Shown piece by piece: positions 1 through 5,370 of a stretch of 10,389 nucleotides of DNA (within the stretch, counting starts at the first letter, position 1; each line of letters begins with the position of its first letter). A model generated the notes under the pieces. It did not search any database, was not told the origin of the DNA, and saw nothing but the letters and a program-made list of their open reading frames with translations. The stretch comes from Irpex lacteus. Lineage: Eukaryota > Basidiomycota > Agaricomycetes > Polyporales > Irpicaceae. The stretch spans positions 1 to 10,389 of the forward strand of contig MQVO02000312.1 in NCBI GenBank assembly GCA_001986395.2, in the 5' to 3' direction. The position numbers were made by a program, and so were the translations under genes.

Positions 1-985
1 AACCAGAAGAATAATTTCATGGCTGGTCTAAATTGATTTCCTCTTATTCTAGAAACATCAGTTAAAGGTAAAATTAATAAAATTAATAATGAACCAAACA
101 TAGCAATAACTCCTAATAATTTATTAGGTATTGATCTTAAAATAGCATAGAATGGTAATAGATACCATTCAGGTACAATTGAAGGAGGAGTTTGCATAGG
201 GTTGGCTGGTATATAGTTATCTGAATGTCCTAATAAGTTAGGGTAGTAGAAAACAATAATAGATAAAACAAGGAAGAAAAAGAAAATAGTTACAAGATCT
301 TTGAATGTAAAATATGGATGCATTGAATATCTATCAGAAGTTGAACCAATACCATTAGGGTTACCTGAACCGTTTTGTGTGTAAAGCTATTAAGTGAGCT
401 ACAGCTAAAGCAGCTAATAAGAATGGTAATAAATAATGTAAAGAGAAGAATCTATTTAGTGTTTGCATTACTTACACTAAAACCTCCCCAAATTAATTCA
501 ACTAAATCTTGTCCAAAGAATGGTATAGCACTTAATAAATTTGTAATTACAGTAGCTCCCCATAATGACATTTGTCCATAAGGTAATACGTAACCTAGGA
601 AGGCTGTAGCCATCATTACTATTAAAATTATTACTCCTATTGACCATACTAATACTCTAGGTGCTTTATATGAACCATAATATAATCCTCTAGCTATATG
701 TGCATACACAAAAATAAAGAAGAAAGAAGCTACATTAGCATGAGTATATCTAATTGCCCAACCACTGTTTACATCTCTCATTATATGTTCTACAGAATTA
801 AAAGCAAAATCTACATGAGCTTGATAGTGCATTGCTAAAAATATTCCAGTTAAAATTTGTAAAATAAGACATACTGCTAATAGAGAACCAAAGTTCCATA
901 AATAAGATAGATTAGCTGGTTGTGGTGAATCTACAACATAAGAATTTACTAATCTAAGTAAAATTTGTTTTTTTAAAAGCCTCAT
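1..985 (-). CDS. cob: cytochrome b (cob), 3'-partial, two +1 frame breaks
   Basis: Cytochrome b is the haem-carrying core subunit of complex III in the inner mitochondrial membrane. The start ATG lies at 985-983 and gives a typical N-terminus with [18 protein letters not shown]. The haem ligands are all present: His82 and His96 in helix B (14 apart), and His183 and His197 in helix D once the frame is corrected. The Qo-site PEWY motif follows in the third segment, and the reading continues to RPAMKLFFW at the left edge, so about 325 of roughly 385-390 residues are here. The uncorrected frame stops after 177 codons. One extra T in the plus-strand run 462-464 and one in 373-376 each shift the frame, and removing both restores uninterrupted homology. 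No intron lies in this part. Codons are A/T-ending with AGA for Arg. The conservation across both breaks favours sequencing error over a dead gene. Confidence 0.95.
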
Positions 986-1123
986 TAATTTAATTTAATT
1001 TAAAATTATATACACAAGTATATAATTATATTTAATATCCATCCACATTACCATAATTATTTTTATAATAAAAATGGGGGGGCTGAACACATATAAGTAG
1101 ACAAGATTAATTTTTTATTTATT

Positions 1124-1146
1124 CCTTTTTTTTTATTATAAAAAGG
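1124..1146. repeat. short T-run/A-run hairpin with CC/GG ends
   Basis: CC, then a T run, then ATTATA, then an A run closed by GG. It is one of several hairpins of the same plan in the window (see 2401-2426, 4740-4764 and 8551-8569). The CC/GG clamps argue against a random A/T tract, but the stem is imperfect. Confidence 0.5.
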
Positions 1147-1211
1147 CATATATTATATTTCTTAAAAAAAAATATAAAAATATACAATTAAAAATTAATT
1201 TTAATCTAAAT

Positions 1212-1360
1212 GTAAAACTTTATCTTTTTATAGTTATTACTAAGCATTTATTATCCGCCCACGCCACCGGCCTCTGCCCCCCCTTTTTTAATAAAAAAAG
1301 GAAAAAGAGGATGATGATAAGTGGATAGTGGTTGATAATAAAATATAAGATGTTTTACTT
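1212..1360. repeat. compound palindrome (cruciform-capable element)
   Basis: Nested complementary arms can be followed from outside to inside. GTAAAAC at 1212-1218 pairs with GTTTTAC at 1354-1360. TTATTATC at 1248-1255 pairs with GATAATAA at 1334-1341. Two CCAC blocks pair with two GTGG blocks (about 1258-1268 with 1321-1332), and CCTC pairs with GAGG. The apex is CC plus a T run against an A run plus GG (about 1282-1301). The GC-rich left arm is unusual for this AT-rich DNA. Such mitochondrial GC/palindrome clusters are known in several fungi. The role is unknown, and could be a mobile palindrome, a replication or recombination site, or transcript processing. Confidence 0.65.
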
Positions 1361-1376
1361 ATTTGTAAAAAAATCT

Positions 1377-1534
1377 ACCATCTGCCCTTTATCCTCAACC
1401 ACCCCTTTTTATTTTATTTCTTTTTTCCCTTTTTGTCTTTTTCTTTTTAATAATTAAAAAAAAAAAGAAATAAAGAAAATAAAAAGGCATAAGAAAAAGA
1501 CAAAAGTAGGTGAGGAGTGGGGAAAGACAGTGGT
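1377..1534. repeat. second compound palindrome
   Basis: ACCA-CTG at 1377-1384 pairs with CAG-TGGT at 1528-1534. CCTCA near 1393 pairs with TGAGG at 1511-1515. The long pyrimidine stretch from about 1404 to 1449 is complementary, imperfectly, to the purine stretch from about 1456 to 1505. It starts 17 bases after the previous palindrome and has the same plan: GC-rich outer arms and a T/A-rich centre. That suggests tandem insertion or duplication followed by drift. Confidence 0.55.
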
Positions 1535-1612
1535 CTAACAATATATTATATATTTAATTTTTATCACTGTAACAATCATTATTACCTTTACCCTCCTTTT
1601 TTTTTTAATAAA

Positions 1613-1698
1613 CCAACAAAAAAACTAGGCTCTAATTAAAATTTAATTAAATTAAATTTTAATAATTGCGGATGAAATAATTAGTTTTTTTGGGTTGG
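1613..1698. repeat. palindrome with CAAAAAAACTAG / TTAGTTTTTTTG arms
   Basis: The left arm at 1613-1628 (CCAACAAAAAAACTAG) pairs with the right arm at 1681-1698 (TTAGTTTTTTTGGGTTGG). Inside lies a second A/T palindrome (about 1632-1665). The terminal motif matches the two near-identical palindromes at 5448-5494 and 7353-7398, so this looks like a larger, diverged family member. Confidence 0.6.
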
Positions 1699-1734
1699 GA
1701 TTAAACAAAAGAATAATTAAAAAAAAAAAGACAA

Positions 1735-1804
1735 TAAGCCCAGAAGATTCGAACTTCTACAGATTCCTTATCAAGAAATTATTCTACCTTTAAATCATAG
1801 GCTT
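1735..1804 (-). tRNA. trnI: tRNA-Ile (anticodon GAU), first copy
   Basis: On the minus strand a cloverleaf folds. The acceptor is AAGCCT with GGGCTT, the D stem is ATTT/GAAT, and the anticodon stem ATTTC/GGAAT encloses the loop TTGATAA, giving anticodon GAU. The T stem AGAAG/CTTCT encloses the standard loop TTCGAAT. The acceptor is one base short on its 3' side: the seventh pair would need a T between CTTCT and GGGCTT. This may be another single-base indel or a sign of decay. The copy at 3923-3995 has the full seven pairs, so that one is more likely the functional Ile tRNA. Confidence 0.8.
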
Positions 1805-1845
1805 AATTAATTTATATTTAGCTTTATTAAAAGGTTCATAGGGGG

Positions 1846-1971
1846 TTAATAAACCCAAAAATAAATTGGTATGTACTTAAACGTCAGGTCGCCACACCTC
1901 CTTGTCATATTACTTACTGTTCCTACTGATCCCACCACACTTAACCGTGGTTCTTCAGGAGTTCGGAACAT
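1846..1971 (-). CDS. small ORF of 41 codons in a structured island, unknown
   Basis: An ATG-started minus-strand frame (1971 to the stop at 1848-1846) encodes 41 residues beginning MFRTPEEPRLSVV and ending IYFWVY. I do not recognise the product. It lies in a GC-richer island (about 1866-2003) whose RNA would fold well: TGTTCC pairs with GGAACA, ACCAC pairs with GTGGT, and AGGT pairs with ACCT around a six-base loop. A structured RNA therefore explains the island at least as well as a peptide. It lies downstream of tRNA-Ile in plus-strand order, and therefore upstream of it on the minus strand. The protein call is weak. Confidence 0.2.
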   Translation of the reverse strand: MFRTPEEPRLSVVGSVGTVSNMTRRCGDLTFKYIPIYFWVY

Positions 1972-2003
1972 AACATCTAGATATATGAGTGCCAATTATA
2001 TTC
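1866..2003 (-). ncRNA. possible structured RNA, identity unknown
   Basis: Read on the minus strand, this island can form an outer helix (UUAUGUUCC with GGAACA and UAA, one bulged G), an inner CUGA/UCAG, then ACCAC/GUGGU, followed by a separate AGGU/ACCU hairpin. The string TTCCGAACTC resembles the conserved loop of 5S rRNA, but the surrounding helices do not match a normal 5S layout, so I do not call it 5S. No RNase P or group II domain V signature was seen. It could equally be a remnant of an intron or a rearranged gene. Confidence 0.25.
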
Positions 2004-2226
2004 ACATCATTCCTTTTATTAAATAAATTAAATTTATAATATTAAAATTAAAACTTAAAATAAAATATTATAATTAGATTATTATATTCAATAAATAAAA
2101 ATAAAGAAATAAAAAAATAAAAAATGTTTAAGTAGAGAGGTTATAATTTTAATAGTCTTCAACAAAGTAAAGTATAAAAATATAAAGTAAATAAAATTTT
2201 AATAGAGTCTTACAATTACACAGCTG
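2004..2226. other. AT-rich spacer, nothing recognised
   Basis: This is almost pure A/T sequence with no usable reading frame, tRNA or clear repeat. It separates the structured island from the minus-strand fragment that ends at 2227. Confidence 0.6.
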
Positions 2227-2500
2227 TTAGAATAAAAAAATATTAGATATAAATTTTATTTCTTTAACCGTTTCCTTAGATATACCATACTTTTTGTTTA
2301 GAAAGTGGTGCAATAATTGTACAGCTTCAAAAAACATTAATCTTTTTATTATAGTCTATCATCTTACCATCCTCATCTACAAACCAACTAAAATCTTCTT
2401 CCCCTTTTTTTTTAATAAAAAAAAGGATAGAAGAGGGAGTTCCATTATCTAATGCTTCGATTGAACCATTATTTTTTTTAATGGAACAAGTAGCTACTTT
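2227..2500 (-). pseudogene. unidentified protein fragment, interrupted by a hairpin
   Basis: Two coherent minus-strand stretches flank a T/A hairpin. The upstream one (2500-2426) reads KVATCSIKKNNGS and continues to TPSSI. The downstream one (2404-2227) reads EEDFSWFVDEDGKMIDYN and continues to KFISNIFLF before a stop. The downstream stretch needs one base removed from the plus-strand A run 2329-2334 to stay open, and the hairpin brings an in-frame stop. The residues are hydrophilic and codon use is resident-like. I do not recognise the family. Its closeness to the DNA polymerase fragment at 2527 suggests plasmid origin, but this is inference, and the two are on opposite strands. The hairpin looks like an insertion into an older reading frame. 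Confidence 0.4.
2401..2426. repeat. CCCC-T9-AAT-A8-GG hairpin inside a gene fragment
   Basis: This near-perfect hairpin sits between two stretches of the minus-strand fragment, immediately after the Ile codon at 2426-2428 and just before the Glu codons at 2393-2401. It shares its plan with the hairpins at 1282-1301, 4740-4764 and 8551-8569. It is best read as a small inserted palindrome. Confidence 0.6.
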
Positions 2501-2526
2501 CCTTATTTTTATTTTTATTTAAATAA

Positions 2527-2916
2527 AAGGAGGTAGGTAAATGGACTGCTATTTATTTCTCTGAAGAGTTGAAAATGGCTAAAAATTTAATTCCTGAATA
2601 TCAATTTATTATTAAAGGAGGCTACTCCTGTGAGAAAGTTGATATTTTCTCTGATTATGTAAATACTTTATATAAAGTTAAAGCTGAGTCAAAAGGGGCA
2701 AAAAGATGGATTGCTAAATTATTATTAAATTGTTTATACGGAGGGTTCGGTAGAAGTAATAATACTACAAGTTGTATTGTGGTTAATGCTAAAGAGTTTA
2801 AGAAAAGAAGATTTTTGTTTATTTTAATCTATAGTATCCCTCGTTCCACTCACTCGCTACGCTCCTTAACTAAGAGTTCAAATTATATATTCTTTAATTG
2901 TATAAATAGTAATTAA
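2527..2916 (+). pseudogene. dpo: fragment of plasmid-type family B DNA polymerase (dpo)
   Basis: Protein-primed family B DNA polymerases are carried by linear mitochondrial plasmids (invertrons) and often leave remnants in fungal mtDNA. The open frame begins after a stop at 2524-2526 and reads GKWTAIYFSEELKMAKN, a typical stretch after polymerase motif A. About 50 residues on comes AKLLLNCLYGGFGRS, matching motif B (KxxxNxxYG). The consensus usually has Ser where Cys stands here. After KEFKK (about 2800) similarity ends, and the tail contains a low-value stretch (STHSLRSL at about 2847-2870) that looks like repeat DNA. The exonuclease domain, motif A and motif C (DTD) are absent, so this is a non-functional scrap of about 100 of the roughly 1000 residues. 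The ATG at 2569 is an internal Met, not a true start. Confidence 0.85.
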
Positions 2917-2987
2917 TTATATTTATATTCTTTAATCTTACATATTAGAAATATTAGTATAGTTCAAACAGTTTATTATATTTATTC
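2917..2987. other. AT-rich spacer
   Basis: A short A/T stretch between converging fragments (dpo on plus, endonuclease on minus). No gene or strong hairpin was seen. Confidence 0.5.
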
Positions 2988-3311
2988 TTAATTTATTAAT
3001 ATATTAACTTTTATTTCTCCCCTGTAAACAAAAATAATGTTCAGAAGTACCTGAATATCTTCAGTAAGTTGTGTAATCACGAATACAGCAGTTCCTCGGC
3101 TGTTAACTACAAAGCTACCATCGCCTACAGCAAACCCAATCAGCCATTCAAGAAATGATTGACTTGGAGCTACTGCGTTAGGAAATCGCTTTGCATAGAG
3201 TGAATAAAATGCGTTAAACCGGAAACCCGAAGGCATAATAACTAGAGGAATAACATATAGAATTGTTTGGAAGAATAGGTGTTGGTATAGTACAGGGTCA
3301 CCTCCTCCAGC
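2988..3311 (-). pseudogene. cox1 exon scrap fused in frame to a LAGLIDADG endonuclease fragment
   Basis: Read on minus from 3311, the frame opens with [13 protein letters not shown], a hallmark of cytochrome oxidase subunit 1, then runs without a stop into [16 protein letters not shown] and FYSLYAKRFPNAVAPSQ. It reaches the first LAGLIDADG helix, FLEWLIGFAVGDGSF (about 3165-3120). This exon-to-ORF fusion is the normal design of a homing endonuclease encoded in a cox1 group I intron. The protein ends soon after TQLTEDIQVL; the rest of the first domain and the whole second domain are missing. Codon use is C/G-richer than in nad3 or cob (for example CGC and CGG Arg, GAC Asp), which suggests a foreign source. 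It abuts truncated nad3 with no intron core visible between. Confidence 0.8.
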
Positions 3312-3343
3312 AATAAAAAGATATCGGCTGGATTATTAAAGGG

Positions 3344-3635
3344 TATTAAAATAAATAAAAAGAATAATAAGATAAATAAACCGTAAAGATTATTATTATA
3401 AGCGGAGATAACATAAGGTAAAAGAGAAGAGATTTCTAAATCAAAAGGTAAAAATAAGATAGCAACTAAAATGAAAGAAACATTAAAAGAAGATCTAGAT
3501 TGTTCATAAGAAGTAAAACCACATTCAAAAGGACTTTTTCTTTTCAATATAAGAATTATCTAAAGATATAAAATAATTAATTAATATTAATAAAATAGCA
3601 ACAATAGGACTTAAATAAAGATAAATATGAAACAT
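3344..3635 (-). CDS. nad3: NADH dehydrogenase subunit 3 (nad3), 3'-truncated, one +1 frame break
   Basis: Nad3 is a small membrane subunit of complex I. The ATG at 3635-3633 starts [19 protein letters not shown], a first membrane helix, then [15 protein letters not shown], with the conserved FECG Cys. [20 protein letters not shown] and a last helix [12 protein letters not shown] follow. One extra T in the plus-strand run 3535-3539 breaks the frame just before SPFECG, and removing it joins the two halves perfectly. About 97 residues are recognisable against a usual 115-135. The normal tail after the last helix (GF-x-E and following) is replaced by unrelated residues and the cox1 scrap at 3311. 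The C-terminal loss therefore looks like a real rearrangement, while the single-base break may be a sequencing error. The uncorrected minus-strand frame would start at the TTG at 3547. Confidence 0.9.
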
Positions 3636-3847
3636 TATAATAATAAAAGATATAAACCTTCTAATAAATAAGGTAAATAAAAATAAAAAGATATTAATAA
3701 AATAATATTAAAAGATAAAATATAAGAAATACTCTTATTAATATAAATAGATTTAATTAAATAATAAGTAACTAAAATAATAATTAAATAATTAAATATT
3801 TTTTAAATTTAAAAACAAAAAATAAAAAATATAAATAAAAGAATAGG
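3636..3847. other. AT-rich spacer containing repeat arms
   Basis: There is no gene here. It holds the left arm of a 48-base inverted repeat (3754-3801) and, two bases on, the first copy of a 45-base direct repeat (3804-3848). The rest is plain A/T sequence between nad3 and tRNA-Phe. Confidence 0.6.
3754..3801 (+). repeat. 48-base inverted repeat, left arm
   Basis: The reverse complement is found exactly at 4229-4276. The arms bracket tRNA-Phe, tRNA-Ile and atp8. The sequence is A/T only apart from AGTAAC in its middle, but an exact 48-base match of mixed order is unlikely to be chance. Confidence 0.85.
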
Positions 3848-3848
3848 G
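3804..3848 (+). repeat. 45-base direct repeat, copy 1
   Basis: Identical to 4344-4388, ending in GAATAGGG. This copy touches the 3' end of tRNA-Phe on the minus strand, so it may mark the tRNA trailer. The second copy is not next to a recognisable tRNA. Confidence 0.85.
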
Positions 3849-3920
3849 TCCCCAAAAAGACTTGAACTTTTATCAATAAAGCTTCAATTTATTGCTCTAA
3901 CCAAATTAAGCTATGGGAAC
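3848..3920 (-). tRNA. trnF: tRNA-Phe (anticodon GAA)
   Basis: On the minus strand the acceptor GTTCCCA pairs with TGGGGAC (one T-G wobble). The D stem is GCTT/GAGC, and the anticodon stem ATAAA/TTTAT encloses TTGAAGC, giving anticodon GAA. The T stem AAAAG/CTTTT encloses TTCAAGT. All four arms are complete. It lies two bases downstream of tRNA-Ile in the same orientation, so the pair is probably co-transcribed with atp8 and cut apart by tRNA processing. Confidence 0.93.
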
Positions 3921-3922
3921 TT

Positions 3923-3995
3923 TAAGTCTAAGATGGATCGAACATCTATTGCCTCCTTATCAAGGAGATATTTTAAACCATTAAATAATAGACTT
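3923..3995 (-). tRNA. trnI: tRNA-Ile (anticodon GAU), second copy
   Basis: A complete 73-base cloverleaf on minus. The acceptor AAGTCTA pairs with TAGACTT with A as discriminator, and the anticodon stem TCTCC/GGAGG encloses TTGATAA, giving GAU. The T stem AGATG/CATCT encloses TTCGATC. The D arm is A/T-rich and weaker. It sits seven bases after the atp8 stop and two bases before tRNA-Phe. It is related to the copy at 1735-1804 but has a better acceptor, so it is the likely working gene. Confidence 0.9.
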
Positions 3996-4002
3996 ATTTA
4001 TA

Positions 4003-4140
4003 TTATAATTTAGTTATTAATAATCTCACGATTTGTAACTGTAAAAGATATGGTAAAATTACTCATGAAACTAATACTAATAAGGCGAATAAGATTATAT
4101 AACCGTAAAATAATTGATTTAAAAAGAAAAATGGTATTAA
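4003..4140 (-). CDS. atp8: ATP synthase subunit 8 (atp8), lacking the usual ATG start
   Basis: Atp8 is a short single-helix subunit of the membrane part of ATP synthase. From 4140 on minus the frame reads LIPFFFLNQLFYGYI, a hydrophobic helix with VSWVILPYLL, and a basic end LQIVRLLITKL, with TAA at 4005-4003. This matches the fungal MPQL-PFFF family over 45 residues against a usual 48 or so. The Trp in VSW is encoded by TGA, direct evidence for genetic code 4. The expected MPQ is absent: upstream of LIPF the sequence is TTTGGGGGA, with no in-frame ATG before a stop. Either a TTA or ATA start is used or the 5' end was lost by rearrangement. It heads the minus-strand group atp8, tRNA-Ile, tRNA-Phe. 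Confidence 0.88.
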
Positions 4141-4228
4141 TCCCCCAAATTTATTATAAATTTAATTTAATTAAAAGTTATTTATCCCTTAATATAAGGA
4201 ATAGATTTATAGAACTTTAAAATTTTAT

Positions 4229-4276
4229 AAATATTTAATTATTTAATTATTATTTTAGTTACTTATTATTTAATTA
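4229..4276 (-). repeat. 48-base inverted repeat, right arm
   Basis: Exact reverse complement of 3754-3801. Lying upstream of atp8 (minus), it closes a cassette of about 520 bases that contains atp8 and two tRNA genes. Recombination between the arms could flip the cassette. Confidence 0.85.
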
Positions 4277-4343
4277 TTTTTATATATCTAAATAAAAAAG
4301 TATTTAATTATATAAGAGAGTATAAATTTTATTTTCTTAAACA

Positions 4344-4388
4344 TAAATTTAAAAACAAAAAATAAAAAATATAAATAAAAGAATAGGG
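4344..4388 (+). repeat. 45-base direct repeat, copy 2
   Basis: Identical to 3804-3848, in the same orientation, outside the inverted repeat. The bases after it (GGAGGGAGAATC) differ from those after copy 1, so the identity ends sharply. It marks a duplication breakpoint. Confidence 0.85.
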
Positions 4389-4487
4389 GAGGGAGAATCT
4401 TTAAATTTATTTAGAGATTATTCCTTCTCTATTGGATTAAGTTTATATGTATAATATTATAGAGAATTATAAAAAGAAAAATTTTTA

Positions 4488-4542
4488 CAATAAAAGTAAA
4501 CCTAGGAAGAAAAATAATTTTTAATTTAACTAAATAAAATTA
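4488..4542 (+). repeat. dispersed repeat, copy A (split, different centre)
   Basis: The two halves, CAATAAAAGTAAACCTAG (4488-4505) and a 25-base block starting TTTTTAATTTAAC (4518-4542), recur at 5658-5675 and 5687-5711. The centre is GAAGAAAAATAA here but TCCTCCCCTCC in copy B. The flanks do not match. Confidence 0.75.
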
Positions 4543-4739
4543 TCATAAATATAATAATAGTTTATAGGTGTTATGAACAACAGTGTTTAATTTTTAGCTG
4601 TAGGTTGTTTTTATTCAAGATTATATTAGGCGCAGTTGTAAATAACCCTAAACAGCTTAGTTTATTAAAAATTAGGTAGTTATATTCAATAGTGTTTATT
4701 GTTATTAAATCAATAGGGTGGAAAAGTTTTTACTTGAAT

Positions 4740-4764
4740 CCTTTTTTATTTATAAAAAAAAAGG
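4740..4764. repeat. CC-T6-ATTTAT-A-run-GG hairpin
   Basis: CC and a run of six T face an A run closed by GG. It is another member of the small T/A hairpin group. No gene is recognisable around it. Confidence 0.5.
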
Positions 4765-4909
4765 GGAGAACAATAGTTTATAATTTTAACCTAATTAGTT
4801 ATACAATATTTATAATTATCGGGTTATTATGGTTATAGCAATATTAATAGTAAGGGGGTACACTTATTCAGAGGGAGGCTTATTTTTAAGGAGATGATAG
4901 CCACCGTCG

Positions 4910-4935
4910 GATGCGAGGCCTCCGAAGGCGGCATC
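4910..4935. repeat. GC-rich stem-loop
   Basis: GATGC pairs with GCATC, and inside GCCT pairs with AGGC around CCGA. The wider patch 4900-4945 is strikingly GC-rich for this DNA and resembles the GC clusters known from fungal mitochondrial genomes. It could also be a relic of a structured RNA. Confidence 0.55.
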
Positions 4936-5370
4936 AGGCAGGAGATTATCTAACAGGATAGTAGTGGATAATCACTTTTGACTACTTTTTAAAATAATTT
5001 ACTTTATAGTAATCAAACAATGAATTTAACTTTAATACTTTTTTTAATAGGAAGAAAAATAATTTTTAATTTTAAAAGATCGCAATTATCGTAAGCAATT
5101 ATAGGAGTAACCCCACCTGTTTATTTTGTAGGTTAATTATATTTTTATTGAAGAATGTTTTTGTAACTTTTTATATTTAATTAAATTAATGCCGATACAA
5201 CTTAGTGCAGGTCTCCTTAAATAACCCTACTCCTCATTTACTATTCATCTTTGTTTATAATGAAATTTGTACTTTAACCTGCAGAATGGCCTTTTATCAC
5301 CCTGCAAATCTCATCCTCAGGTTGAGATTAATTAAAGGTTATAATTATTTCTACAAAAATAATAGAAATT

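Larger units (their letters stand above)
986..1734. other. gene-free AT-rich spacer with large palindromes
   Basis: No coding or RNA gene is recognisable between cob and the first tRNA-Ile. The stretch holds a small T/A hairpin at 1124-1146, two compound palindromes (1212-1360 and 1377-1534), a third palindrome at 1613-1698, and long homopolymer tracts. Short GC-rich runs such as that at 1256-1284 stand out from the AT background. It could contain promoters, but I see no consensus I can support. Confidence 0.7.
4389..5370. other. long region without a recognised gene
   Basis: No conserved protein, tRNA or intron core could be recognised on either strand. The stretch contains a dispersed repeat (4488-4542), a T/A hairpin (4740-4764), and a GC-rich stem-loop (4910-4935). 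A seven-base stem GATTATC/GATAATC lies at 4944-4973. A hairpin near 5316-5338 pairs AATCTCA with TGAGATT. Short GC-richer patches around 4900-4960 and 5280-5330 may be relics of intron or RNA genes, but I cannot name them. Confidence 0.6.

Noticed and set aside
375..581. Plus-strand 68-codon ORF opposite cob
   Set aside because: It is antisense to conserved cob codons, overlaps the frame breaks, and has no family resemblance.
1866..2003. 5S rRNA gene
   Set aside because: The TTCCGAACTC match is short. Helix order does not fit 5S, so it is kept only as a possible structured RNA.
2569..2916. ATG at 2569 as a true gene start
   Set aside because: Conserved polymerase residues (GKWTAIYFSEEL) lie in frame upstream, so the Met is internal to a fragment.
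4621..4740. Reading LGAVVNNPKQLSLLKI as an atp9 or other gene fragment
   Set aside because: No match to the conserved atp9 ring residues, and stops follow. Not supportable.
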